A stretch of 64,000 bases of DNA from Frigidibacter sp. GTDB lineage: Bacteria; Pseudomonadota; Alphaproteobacteria; Rhodobacterales; Rhodobacteraceae. How positions within the stretch are numbered: the first letter of the stretch is position 1; each line of letters starts with the position of its first letter. Position numbers and translations under genes: made by a program. Positions 15,843 to 23,910 of the stretch are shown piece by piece. Below the pieces are notes generated by a model. It ran no database searches. It was not told the origin of the DNA and saw only the letters and a program-made list of their open reading frames with translations. The DNA lies in the NCBI RefSeq assembly GCF_030695035.1, contig NZ_JAUYTT010000020.1, positions 62,001 through 126,000 of the forward strand. The letters are read 5' to 3'.

Positions 15843-17030
15843 ATGACGGCGTTCTTTGTGCAGCGCAGGCTGGCGCAGATCCTCAACCTCGACGATTTCG
15901 AACGGGCTGCGCGGCGGCATCTGCCGGGGCCGGTCTTTGGCTACATCGCCGGCGGCGCCGAGGATAACACCAGCCTTGCCGACAACCGCGCCGTGTTCCG
16001 CGAGATCCAGCTTGCCCCTCGGGTTCTGGTGAATGTGCAGCGGCGGCGGGCCGAGACCTCGCTGCTGGGGCGCAGCCATTCTGCGCCTTTCGGCATCGCG
16101 CCGATGGGGCTCAGCGCCCTGTCTGCCTATCGCGGCGACTTGGCGCAGGCCCGCGCGGCGGCGGCGCTTGGCATTCCCGCGATCATGTCGGGCTCATCCC
16201 TGATCCGTCTCGAGGATGTGGTGCGGGAAGCCCCCGACACATGGTTTCAGGCCTATGTTCCCCCGACGCCCGAACGTACCGAGGCGCTTGTGCGCCGGAT
16301 TGAGGCGGCGGGGTTCACCACGCTGGTCATAACCGTCGATGTCAGTGTCCTGCCTAACCGCGAGAATAACCTGCGCGCCGGGTTCAGAACACCGCTGAAG
16401 CCCAGCCTGTCGCTGCTTTGGCAGGGGGTCACGCATCCGGCCTGGACGATCAACACCGCGCTGCGGACGCTGGTCCGCCACGGGATCCCGCATTTCGAGA
16501 ATAACGAGGCAATCCGGGGCGTGCCCATTCTCGCCCGGAATGTCGAACGCGAAACCGGCGGCCGCGACTGGCTGTCCTGGGAGGACATCCACCGTCTGCG
16601 GGGCCGCTGGCGGGGCAAGCTGGTGCTGAAGGGGATCCTTCACGCGGGTGACGTTGCGCTGGCCCGCAAGGCCGGGGCCGATGCCATCATCCTGTCCAAT
16701 CACGGCGGCCGCCAACTGGATGGTGCGCCCTCGCCAATGCGGATGCTGCCTGCAGCGGTTGCGGCGGCGGGCGAGATGCCGGTGATGATCGACAGCGGCT
16801 TCCGGCGCGGAACCGATGTCGTGAAGGCGCTGGCGCTCGGCGCGGCCTTTGTCTGGGTCGGTCGCCCGTTCAACTATGCCGCCGCGCTGGCCGGCGAGGC
16901 CGGCATAGCCCATGCCCACAGCCTGCTGAGAAACGAGATCCTGACGGACATGGCGCTTGTTGGCGTCAACGATCTGGCGGAGCTGACCGGGGATCATGTC
17001 TTGCAACCCACCCTGACCGGGAAAATCTAG
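15843..17030 (+). CDS. FMN-dependent alpha-hydroxy acid oxidase/dehydrogenase
   Basis: 395 aa, LldD/glycolate-oxidase family. ILNLDDFERAARRHLPGPVF opens the barrel; APFGIAPMGLSAL binds FMN; LVLKGILHAGD holds the FMN lysine; and the catalytic histidine lies in ILSNHGGRQLDGAPSP (H287), followed by MIDSGFRRGTDVVKAL. All key residues look intact. It probably oxidises an L-2-hydroxy acid and passes electrons to quinone or oxygen. The ATG at 15843 is chosen with CCGGAG upstream; a TTG at 15813 after CGGAGGG is an alternative. It is a paralogue of the enzyme at 6243. Confidence 0.88.
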   Translation: MTAFFVQRRLAQILNLDDFERAARRHLPGPVFGYIAGGAEDNTSLADNRAVFREIQLAPRVLVNVQRRRAETSLLGRSHSAPFGIAPMGLSALSAYRGDLAQARAAAALGIPAIMSGSSLIRLEDVVREAPDTWFQAYVPPTPERTEALVRRIEAAGFTTLVITVDVSVLPNRENNLRAGFRTPLKPSLSLLWQGVTHPAWTINTALRTLVRHGIPHFENNEAIRGVPILARNVERETGGRDWLSWEDIHRLRGRWRGKLVLKGILHAGDVALARKAGADAIILSNHGGRQLDGAPSPMRMLPAAVAAAGEMPVMIDSGFRRGTDVVKALALGAAFVWVGRPFNYAAALAGEAGIAHAHSLLRNEILTDMALVGVNDLAELTGDHVLQPTLTGKI

Positions 17031-17049
17031 GCGCTGCCTCCAAACGCAA

Positions 17050-17074
17050 CCGGCCGCTTTGCTCCAGCGGCCGG
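17050..17074. terminator. Hairpin between convergent genes
   Basis: CCGGCCGCT (17050-17058), 7-nt loop, AGCGGCCGG (17066-17074), between the hydroxy acid oxidase gene and the minus-strand dctP gene. Confidence 0.65.
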
Positions 17075-17111
17075 CTTCATGCAGTGCAAGGCTGCCGGGC
17101 GACGACCGGGG

Positions 17112-18107
17112 CTAGTCGGCCAGATGCGCCTTCAGCTGGTCGACCAGCACCTGACGGCCTTCGCCCTCGGACACCCACTGCTCCACGACCGGGTTGAGGG
17201 CGCCTTCCCATGCCGCAGCAGCCTCGCCCTCGGGCACGATGATCGTGCCGCCCGTGCTTGTCGCAAGAGCCTGGCCCTCGGCATGGGCCTCGCGCCAGAC
17301 CTCACCCAGGGCTGCGGACATCGCCGCGCCCGAGTTCATTTCGATGGCATTGCGCGCCGCTTCGGGCAGGGCGTCGAACCGGCCTTGCGACATGAATACC
17401 GGCGTGAAGGACCCGCCCAGAGGAACCTCGGTGTAGAACTTGCCCACCTCGTTCAGCCGGAATGCTGCGATGCCTGTGAAATGCGTGACCACACCATCAA
17501 CCACGCCGCGGCCGAGCGGCTGATACATGTTGAAGGCATCGAGGTTGATCATCGCCGCGCCGACCTCATCGAGGATCGCCGCCTTGATACGTCCGCCGGC
17601 ACCGATCCGAAGGCCCGCCGCATCCGCTGGCGCCGTCACTGGCGTCTCGGTTGTCATCATCATCGCGGCGGTGGGCGTGCTGACGGCCAGCAGTTTCAGG
17701 CCGGCGTAGTCCTCATCGAAAGCGCCCTCGTCATACATGGCCCACAGAGCCTCGGACGCCTTGACCGAATCGTAGCCGATCAGGTTCGGAAGATAGGCCA
17801 CATCCGATTGCTGAAAGCGGCCCGGATAGTAGGATGTGATGTCCATGGCGATGTCGGCGGCCCCGCTCTGGACGATATCCACGAACTGGCCCGCCTTGCC
17901 GAGCGCGCCGGCAAAATACATCTCTACCACCAGCGTTCCTTGCGAATCCGCCGTGACCTTTTCGGCCCAGGGAATCAGAACCTTCTGGTTGTAGTGAACC
18001 TGCGCTGGAACAGAGACGGCAAACCGCAGCACTTCCGGCTCGGCATAGGCCGCCGAAGCGAAGGCAGTCGCCGAAAGGGCAAGCCCCAGGAAACCCTTGA
18101 ATTTCAT
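17112..18107 (-). CDS. dctP: TRAP transporter substrate-binding protein (orphan DctP)
   Basis: 331 aa periplasmic protein. MKFKGFLGLALSATAFASA is a signal peptide ending near AYA-E. DctP hallmarks are FAGALGKAGQFVDIVQSGAADIA, GLRIGAGG and LGRGVVDGVVTHFTG. No permease gene lies beside it; the unpaired DctQM fusion at 7402-9297 is the likely partner. In most DctP proteins the GLxxR arginine (here position 169) clamps the ligand carboxylate; here it is Gly, so binding chemistry may differ. It follows the FMN reductase gene by 44 bp on the same strand. Confidence 0.9.
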   Translation of the reverse strand: MKFKGFLGLALSATAFASAAYAEPEVLRFAVSVPAQVHYNQKVLIPWAEKVTADSQGTLVVEMYFAGALGKAGQFVDIVQSGAADIAMDITSYYPGRFQQSDVAYLPNLIGYDSVKASEALWAMYDEGAFDEDYAGLKLLAVSTPTAAMMMTTETPVTAPADAAGLRIGAGGRIKAAILDEVGAAMINLDAFNMYQPLGRGVVDGVVTHFTGIAAFRLNEVGKFYTEVPLGGSFTPVFMSQGRFDALPEAARNAIEMNSGAAMSAALGEVWREAHAEGQALATSTGGTIIVPEGEAAAAWEGALNPVVEQWVSEGEGRQVLVDQLKAHLAD

Positions 18108-18151
18108 TGCATCTTTCCTCCCCTGAAGATGTGATGGTCTTTTGCGGCGGG

Positions 18152-18718
18152 TCAGCCCCGCCGCGCGAAGTCGCTGAATGCGGCCAACCGCTGCGTGACG
18201 AAATCTGCCGTCGCCGCGTCGGTGATGGTGGGCGTGTCCGCCGATAGCTTGGCCTTGATCTGCGAGATCTGCACCTCTGGCTTGACCAGCACCTTACAAT
18301 CCAGCGCAAGCAGCACGTTGCGGATCGGCGCATGCGCGCGGGCACCGCCAAGCAGGCCCGGAGAAGAGGTGAAGAGCGTGACCGGCTTGTCCTGCAACGG
18401 GCCCGGGTTCAGCCGTGACAGCCAGTCCAGCGCGTTCTTCAGCACCCCCGGCATCGACCAATTGTATTCAGGCGATACGATGATCACCCCATCGACGGCG
18501 CGAATGGCCTCGGCCAGTTGCGCCAGCGCTTCGGGGATGCCTTCGTCGAGGATATCCTGATTATAATGGGGCAGCATGCCGATCGACGGAAGCAAGTCGA
18601 TCCGGGTATTGCTTGGCGCATAGGTGGCCAGGCTGCGGCCAAGGGCGGCATTGAAGGAGGCCTTGCGCAGGCTTCCCAGCATCACGCCGAGGCGCAGTTT
18701 GACGTCAGATTCTTGCAC
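18152..18718 (-). CDS. NADPH-dependent FMN reductase family protein
   Basis: 188 aa flavodoxin-like protein. VMLGSLRKASFNAALGR (~12-28) is the FMN phosphate loop and VSPEYNWSMPGVLKNALDW (~80-98) the flavin-binding loop typical of ArsH/ChrR/YieF-like NAD(P)H:FMN or quinone reductases. A GTG start at 18718 has AGGAGA upstream; the adjacent ATGATG is out of frame. It forms a small operon with the orphan dctP gene and is divergent from the TRAP operon at 18923. It could reduce quinones or supply reduced flavin. Confidence 0.87.
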   Translation of the reverse strand: MQESDVKLRLGVMLGSLRKASFNAALGRSLATYAPSNTRIDLLPSIGMLPHYNQDILDEGIPEALAQLAEAIRAVDGVIIVSPEYNWSMPGVLKNALDWLSRLNPGPLQDKPVTLFTSSPGLLGGARAHAPIRNVLLALDCKVLVKPEVQISQIKAKLSADTPTITDAATADFVTQRLAAFSDFARRG

Positions 18719-18794
18719 GCATCATCTCCTTGCCGAGGCCCCGCTTGGCCGTTTGAAGCAAGGCTAGATGATATTTTTCGTTAAATAAAGATAT

Positions 18795-18802
18795 TTTCGA
18801 AA
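18795..18802. promoter_or_regulatory. TTTCGAAA site in divergent promoter gap
   Basis: TTTCGAAA in the context GATATTTTCGAAACTTC, between the FMN reductase/dctP operon and the TRAP operon. Same core as at 10397 and 14173. Confidence 0.35.
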
Positions 18803-18864
18803 CTTCTACTTGTACGTTTTAGTCGTCGCTCATAGCTCCATTCGGATAGGCGTTGACTGAATAG

Positions 18865-18885
18865 CGATACAGATGCATTGTATCG
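18865..18885. promoter_or_regulatory. Inverted repeat CGATACA-N7-TGTATCG
   Basis: CGATACA (18865-18871), spacer GATGCAT, TGTATCG (18879-18885), ending 37 bp before the dctP ATG. Likely operator of the TRAP operon. A single CGATACA half-site lies at 25725-25731 upstream of the second IclR gene, which could be its regulator. Confidence 0.5.
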
Positions 18886-18922
18886 TGGAATTCGGATGGA
18901 GGATCCGAAGAGGGAGGACATC

Positions 18923-19909
18923 ATGAGATTTGCACGGAAAGCCGCGTTTGCGGCTGTGGTACTCTATACCGCCACGACCGCTGTTTCCGCCGAAACCTTG
19001 AAGGTTTCAAGCTACTTGCCGCCCAACCACACCTTCAACCAGGCGCTCGGGCTTTGGTCGGAGGAACTGTCGGAGAAAACTGGTGGCGAGCTGTCGCTCG
19101 AGGTGTTTCCCGCCGCCCAGCTTGGCCCGCCGCCGCGGCAGTTCGATCTGGTGACTTCCGGCGCCGCCGATATGGCGATCATCCTTCACAGTGCGACGCC
19201 CGGGCGGTTCCCGATGACCGAACTGGCTGGCCTGCCGCTGTCTCACCCCGCCGAGGGCGATGCCAGCGCCGTGTCCTCGCGCCGCCTGACCGAACTTGCA
19301 CCCGACTATCTGGCTGCAGAGCATCCGGGCACGCGGATCCTGTGGATGGCGGTCACGCCGCCGCTCAAGGTGCATTTCCGGGACCGCAAGCCGACCTCAG
19401 TCTCCGATCTGTCGGGCCTGCGGGTGCGCTATGCCGGGACTATCTGGCAGCAGATCATCGAGGCTGTCGGCGCCTCGCCGCTGCCGGTTCCGCCGGGCGA
19501 GACGGCGGATGCCCTATCGAAGGGCGTGATCGATGCCGCCGCCTTCCCGTTCGAGGCGACCAAGTCCTTTGATCTGGGGCCGGTCACGAAATTCTCGATG
19601 GAGCCGGGTCTGGCCTCGGCCTCTTTCGCGGTGGTCATTTCCGACAGTGCCTATGCGCGGCTGACACCCGAACAGCAGGCGTTGGTGGTTGAGACGACCG
19701 GACCTGAACGCGCTGCATGGTTCGGCGCCATGTGGGATGCGGGCGAGGCAGAGGGCCGCGACTACATGGTCGAAAACGGAGTCGAGATCCTCAGCCTGCC
19801 GGACGCCGAGCAGGAGAAGCTGCGCGCAGCGATCTCGCCGATCGTGGACAGCGCTGTCGCCGCCACAGGCGGACGGGGCGCAGAGTTCCTTGCGGATTAC
19901 ATGAAGTAG
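18923..19909 (+). CDS. dctP: TRAP transporter substrate-binding protein DctP
   Basis: 328 aa. MRFARKAAFAAVVLYTATTA is a signal peptide with cleavage after VSA. The DctP fold shows VFPAAQLGPPPRQFDLVTSGAADMA and the ligand-binding arginine R169 in GLRVRYAG, so a carboxylate ligand is expected. The start follows AGGGAGGAC. It leads an operon with dctQ, dctM, a D-2-hydroxyacid dehydrogenase, an M24-fold protein and an amidohydrolase. A hairpin after the gene may set binding protein above membrane protein. Confidence 0.92.
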   Translation: MRFARKAAFAAVVLYTATTAVSAETLKVSSYLPPNHTFNQALGLWSEELSEKTGGELSLEVFPAAQLGPPPRQFDLVTSGAADMAIILHSATPGRFPMTELAGLPLSHPAEGDASAVSSRRLTELAPDYLAAEHPGTRILWMAVTPPLKVHFRDRKPTSVSDLSGLRVRYAGTIWQQIIEAVGASPLPVPPGETADALSKGVIDAAAFPFEATKSFDLGPVTKFSMEPGLASASFAVVISDSAYARLTPEQQALVVETTGPERAAWFGAMWDAGEAEGRDYMVENGVEILSLPDAEQEKLRAAISPIVDSAVAATGGRGAEFLADYMK

Positions 19910-19919
19910 GCTGCGCAGG

Positions 19920-19942
19920 GGCGGGGCGTGCTCCGCCCCGCC
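19920..19942 (+). terminator. Intercistronic hairpin between dctP and dctQ
   Basis: GGCGGGGCG (19920-19928), loop TGCTC, CGCCCCGCC (19934-19942), no T-run. Probable attenuator or mRNA stabiliser that keeps dctP expression above dctQM. Confidence 0.55.
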
Positions 19943-19977
19943 ATCCCACAGATATGCCCCACCAACAGGAGGCCCAG

Positions 19978-20469
19978 ATGCCGGACAGGCCGCTTCACAG
20001 GGTTGCGCGCGCATTGGTCGGCGCGCAGGAATGGCTGGCCGCTGCCGCCCTCGTTGTCATGATGCTGGTCGTCGTCGCCGATGTGGCCATGCGCCATCTT
20101 CTGGGGCAGCCGCTGCGCGGATCTTATGACATGGTGTCATTTTCTCTGCTGATCATGGTGTTCTTCGGTATGGGTGGGGTCATTGCCCGTGGCGCCGAGA
20201 TCGCCATCGATCTGGTCGATGCGATGCTGCCGGCGCGCGTGGTGTGGCTTCTCAAGGCCTTGTCCGTCTTGCTGACCATCGCAGTCATCGCCTTTGTGTT
20301 CTATGCGATGATCGGGCCAGCCGGGGATGCCTGGCGCTACAAGGAACGGTCGCTGGAACTGGGCCTGTCGGTCTGGATGCTCTGGGCGCTGGCCTTTGCC
20401 GGGATGGCGGGCATCCTTGTCGCCTCGGTTGATCGCCTCGCTGGGTTCGGGACAGGGGCAAAGGAATGA
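19978..20469 (+). CDS. dctQ: TRAP transporter small permease DctQ
   Basis: 163 aa with four hydrophobic helices. ALVVMMLVVVADVAMRHLLG is the first helix with the family D-x-x-M-R-H pattern, followed by the GSYDMVSFSLLIMVFF helix. ATG at 19978 follows ACAGGAGG. Its stop overlaps the dctM start (ATGA), indicating coupled translation. It forms the membrane complex with DctM for the ligand of the DctP at 18923. Confidence 0.9.
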   Translation: MPDRPLHRVARALVGAQEWLAAAALVVMMLVVVADVAMRHLLGQPLRGSYDMVSFSLLIMVFFGMGGVIARGAEIAIDLVDAMLPARVVWLLKALSVLLTIAVIAFVFYAMIGPAGDAWRYKERSLELGLSVWMLWALAFAGMAGILVASVDRLAGFGTGAKE

Positions 20470-21764
20470 CGCCCTTTATTCTTGGCTGCACCGGCATCGG
20501 CCTGCTGTTCATACTCCTGTTTCTGCGCCAGCCGGTCTGGCTCGCCATGGTGCTGTGCGGGATCGGCGGCATCATTGCCCTCAACAATGTGCAGGTCGCC
20601 AAATTCGTGGTCGGCACGACCTTTTTCGACGTGGCGCAAGGCTACAGCCTGTCTGTCGTGCCGCTGTTCATCCTGATGGGAGAGGTCGCTTCGGGGTCGC
20701 GTATGTCGGCCGACCTGTTTCAGGCGGCGCGCGCGTTGGTCTCGGGGCTGCGCGGCGGCCTGTCTGTGGCGACCATTGCCGCCTCGGGCGCGTTCGGGGC
20801 GATCTGCGGCTCGTCGGTGGCCACCGCCGCCGCAATGACCCGCATCGCCATGCCGGAGATGGAGCGGGCGGGCTATCGCCAGGGCACGGCCGCTGCGTCC
20901 GTTGCGGCGGGCGGAACCCTCGGCATCTTGATCCCGCCGTCCATCATCCTCGTCATCTACGGGTCCATTGCCGAGCAATCGGTGGCCCGCCTCTTCGCAG
21001 CGTCGATGCTGCCGGGCCTCGTGCTCATGGGGCTCTATGCGGTCATCGCCGTCTGGCTCGCGCACCGCTCCGATGCCGCGCCGCATGATGCCGGCCTGCC
21101 GCTTGGCGCGCGGCTGCGGGCGCTGCTCCGGCCCTGGCAGTTCATCTTGCTGTTCGCAATCACCATCGGCGGGATCTATGCAGGGATTTTCAGCCCGAAC
21201 GAGGCTGCCTCGATCGGGGCCTTCGGCGCCATCGTTCTGGGCCTGCTGCGCCGCTCGCTGACCCTGCGTGGGCTGGTCAGGGCGGTGCGTGCCTCGGTCG
21301 CGCTGTCCTGCGCGCTGTTCATGATCATCATCGGCGCGACGATCTTTGCCAATTTCGTGGTGCAGACCCGGCTGCCGGACACGCTCTTGAACCTCGCCAC
21401 CGCGGCCGAGCTTTCGCCCTTCGTGGTGATGGGGCTGATCGTCTTCATCTACATCCTACTGGGGTGCTTCCTCGAAGGCATCGGAATGGTGCTGATCACC
21501 GTGCCGGTGTTCCTGCCGGTCGTCACCGGTTTCGGGTTCGACCCGATCTGGTTCGGCGTTCTGGTGACGGTTCTGGTGGAACTGGGCCTGATCACGCCGC
21601 CGGTGGGGATGAACCTGTTCATCATCCGTGGCCAGGCCCCGACCCTGTCCATGGCCGAGCTCTACCGCGCCATCTTGCCGTTCTTGCTGGCACCGGTCGT
21701 GCTGGTTCTTCTGCTCTTTGCCATGCCGTCGCTGGCGCTGTGGTTGCCGGGCGTCCTGTATTAA
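20466..21764 (+). CDS. dctM: TRAP transporter large permease DctM
   Basis: 432 aa, about 12 transmembrane helices. DctM landmarks are VVPLFILMGEVASGS, GAICGSSVATAAAMTRIAMP, GGTLGILIPPSIILVIYG and LGLITPPVGMNLFII. It is the ion-coupled transport subunit for an organic acid. It starts inside the dctQ stop and is followed after 12 bp by the hydroxyacid dehydrogenase gene. Confidence 0.93.
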   Translation: MTPFILGCTGIGLLFILLFLRQPVWLAMVLCGIGGIIALNNVQVAKFVVGTTFFDVAQGYSLSVVPLFILMGEVASGSRMSADLFQAARALVSGLRGGLSVATIAASGAFGAICGSSVATAAAMTRIAMPEMERAGYRQGTAAASVAAGGTLGILIPPSIILVIYGSIAEQSVARLFAASMLPGLVLMGLYAVIAVWLAHRSDAAPHDAGLPLGARLRALLRPWQFILLFAITIGGIYAGIFSPNEAASIGAFGAIVLGLLRRSLTLRGLVRAVRASVALSCALFMIIIGATIFANFVVQTRLPDTLLNLATAAELSPFVVMGLIVFIYILLGCFLEGIGMVLITVPVFLPVVTGFGFDPIWFGVLVTVLVELGLITPPVGMNLFIIRGQAPTLSMAELYRAILPFLLAPVVLVLLLFAMPSLALWLPGVLY

Positions 21765-21776
21765 CCGGAGGACGCC

Positions 21777-22733
21777 ATGGGCGGACCGATCCTGATCTTC
21801 GACACGAAGGCCGACTTCTATGCCGACAAGCTGCGGGAGTATTATCCCGATCTTGATGTCGTCGGAACCTCTGACATGGCGGTCGCCCTGCAGCATGGAC
21901 GGGACGCGCGGGTGCTGGTCGGCCTTGCCCCGGCGCTGACGCCGGCGCTGGTCGCTAGCGCGCCGCAGCTGGACTGGGTTCAGGCGCTGACCACCGGGGT
22001 GGACAATCTGCTGAAGCCGGGTGTGCTGCCGCCGCATGTGACGCTGACCAACTGCAACGGCATCCACGGCCCGCAGATGTCGGAACTGGCCTTCCTGCTG
22101 ATGCTGTCCCTGCTGCGCCGCTTTCCCGAGATCCTGGCCAATCAGGCAGAGGGTCGGTGGGCCCGCTGGCCGCAGCCGCTGCTGTCGGGCAAGACACTGT
22201 GCATCGTGGGCCTCGGGGCCATCGCCGAGGATCTGGCGCACCGCGCACGCGCCTTCGGGATGCGCGTCACTGCGGTGTCGAACGGCCGCACGCAGGCACC
22301 CGGCTTTGCCCGGGTCTATCCGCGAGCAGAGCTTGGCCTTGCTGCGACCGAGACGGATGTTCTGGTCGTTCTGGTGCCCTATTCCGCCTCGACCCATCAT
22401 ATCGTGGACGGCGCGGTGCTGGCGGCAATGAAGCCCGCTGCGGTGCTGGTGAACATTGCCCGCGGCGGCTGCGTGGACGAGGCGGCGGTTCTGGCGGCCT
22501 TAACCGAGGGGCAGATCGCCGGCGCGGCGCTGGATGTGTTTGCGACTGAACCACTGCCGCCCGAAAGCCCGCTCTGGTCGGCGCCAAACTGCATCGTCAC
22601 GCCGCATATCGGCGGGATGTCGGACTCGTATCACGAACAGGCCCTGCCGCTGCTGATCCGCAATATCGGCATGTGGCGTGAGGGCGGGACAGTGGCTCTG
22701 CCGGGGCATATCGCACATGGAGGCGACGCATGA
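21777..22733 (+). CDS. D-isomer-specific 2-hydroxyacid dehydrogenase family protein
   Basis: 318 aa. The NAD(P) loop is VGLGAIA (144-150), with Ala where GxGxxG usually has its last Gly. The catalytic set is intact: R229 in NIARGGCVDE, E258 in FATEPLPPES and H277 in VTPHIGGMSD. The enzyme should interconvert a D-2-hydroxy acid and a 2-oxo acid. ATG at 21777 follows CCGGAGGAC. Translation is coupled to the next gene by an ATGA overlap, so it acts in the same route as the TRAP importer. Confidence 0.88.
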   Translation: MGGPILIFDTKADFYADKLREYYPDLDVVGTSDMAVALQHGRDARVLVGLAPALTPALVASAPQLDWVQALTTGVDNLLKPGVLPPHVTLTNCNGIHGPQMSELAFLLMLSLLRRFPEILANQAEGRWARWPQPLLSGKTLCIVGLGAIAEDLAHRARAFGMRVTAVSNGRTQAPGFARVYPRAELGLAATETDVLVVLVPYSASTHHIVDGAVLAAMKPAAVLVNIARGGCVDEAAVLAALTEGQIAGAALDVFATEPLPPESPLWSAPNCIVTPHIGGMSDSYHEQALPLLIRNIGMWREGGTVALPGHIAHGGDA

Positions 22734-23899
22734 AGACGGTTTCCCCGATTTCGGACGCAGAGATGGCACGGCGCTGGCAGCTGGCCCGCACCGTCATGTC
22801 AGAGCTTGGCTTGGACGCGCTGGTGATGCAGGCGCGCGAGGATTGGATGGGCGGCTATGTCCGCTGGTTTACCGACGTTCCGGCGATGAACGGCTACCCC
22901 CGGTCGGTGATCTTCTGGGCGGACCGGCCGATGACGGTGGTCGAGATGGGCGCTTTCGGTACCGACCGATCGCTTACCCACGATGCTGTGCATCGCGGCG
23001 TGGACCGGATCCTGGGCACGCCTTCGTTCGTGTCGATTCACTACACGGTCGAATATGACAGCGCGCTGGTCGTGCAGGCGCTGTCCGAGGGCGGCGCGCG
23101 GCGTGTCGGCCTGCTGGCGCCGGGTGCGCTGCCGCACTCCCTTGTCGCGGGGATCGCGGCGTGGGGGTTCGAAGCGGTGGATGCGACCGATGCGCTTGAT
23201 CTTGTGAAGGCGCCCAAGAGCCCCGAGGAGCAGGAGCTGATCCGCCTGACGGCCGCGCTTCAGGATGCGGTCTTTGCCGAGGTCTGCGATGCCATGCGCC
23301 CCGGCGTCACCGACCGCCAGATCATGGCGGTGGCCGAAGCGGCAGGCCGTAGGCTGGGCAGCGATCAGGGCATCCATCTTGGCCTCTCGGCCCGGCTGGG
23401 CGAGGCGTCGCGGTTCCACGGCCGGCACTTGCAGCAGCGAGAGATGGCGCAGGGCGACCATCTGTCGATCCTGATCGAGGTGAACGGCCCCGGCGGGATC
23501 TATCTGGAGATTGCCCGCACCATGGTTCTGGGCGCGGCCGACGACCATCTGCTGCAGGCCTTTGCGCATGTGAAGGCGGCACAGGACCATGTTCTGGGCC
23601 TGCTGCTGCCCGGCGCCGATCCGGCAGCGGTGGCGCTCGCGCATGATGGCTTCATGCAGGCGCGCGACTTGCCGGCCGAGACGCGCCTCTTTGCCCACGG
23701 GCAGGGCAGCGAGATGGTCGAGCGCCCGCTGATCCGCCAGGATGAGACGCTGCCTCTGGCCGAGGGCATGTTGATGGCCGTTCACCCGGGGTATGACGAC
23801 GGGCGCGTCTTTGCGGTGATTTGCGACAACTACCTGATCGGCCCCAATGGCCCGGGCGAGTGCCTGCACCGGACCGAAAAGAAGATCTTCGAGCTTTGA
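22730..23899 (+). CDS. M24 (creatinase/Xaa-Pro peptidase) fold protein with altered metal ligands
   Basis: 389 aa: an N-terminal creatinase-like domain (~1-160) and a pita-bread domain (~165-389). Where M24 peptidases have Asp, Asp, His, Glu, Glu, this protein has E250 (ILIEVNG), E260 (YLEIART), H323 (AHGQGSE), H352 (AVHPGY, replacing Glu-Pro-Gly) and no clear final Glu. That argues against a standard dinuclear aminopeptidase and for a non-peptidase member such as a creatinase-like C-N hydrolase. It overlaps the dehydrogenase gene by 4 bp and precedes the amidohydrolase gene. Confidence 0.8.
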   Translation: MKTVSPISDAEMARRWQLARTVMSELGLDALVMQAREDWMGGYVRWFTDVPAMNGYPRSVIFWADRPMTVVEMGAFGTDRSLTHDAVHRGVDRILGTPSFVSIHYTVEYDSALVVQALSEGGARRVGLLAPGALPHSLVAGIAAWGFEAVDATDALDLVKAPKSPEEQELIRLTAALQDAVFAEVCDAMRPGVTDRQIMAVAEAAGRRLGSDQGIHLGLSARLGEASRFHGRHLQQREMAQGDHLSILIEVNGPGGIYLEIARTMVLGAADDHLLQAFAHVKAAQDHVLGLLLPGADPAAVALAHDGFMQARDLPAETRLFAHGQGSEMVERPLIRQDETLPLAEGMLMAVHPGYDDGRVFAVICDNYLIGPNGPGECLHRTEKKIFEL

Positions 23900-23910
23900 A
23901 GGACCGACCC

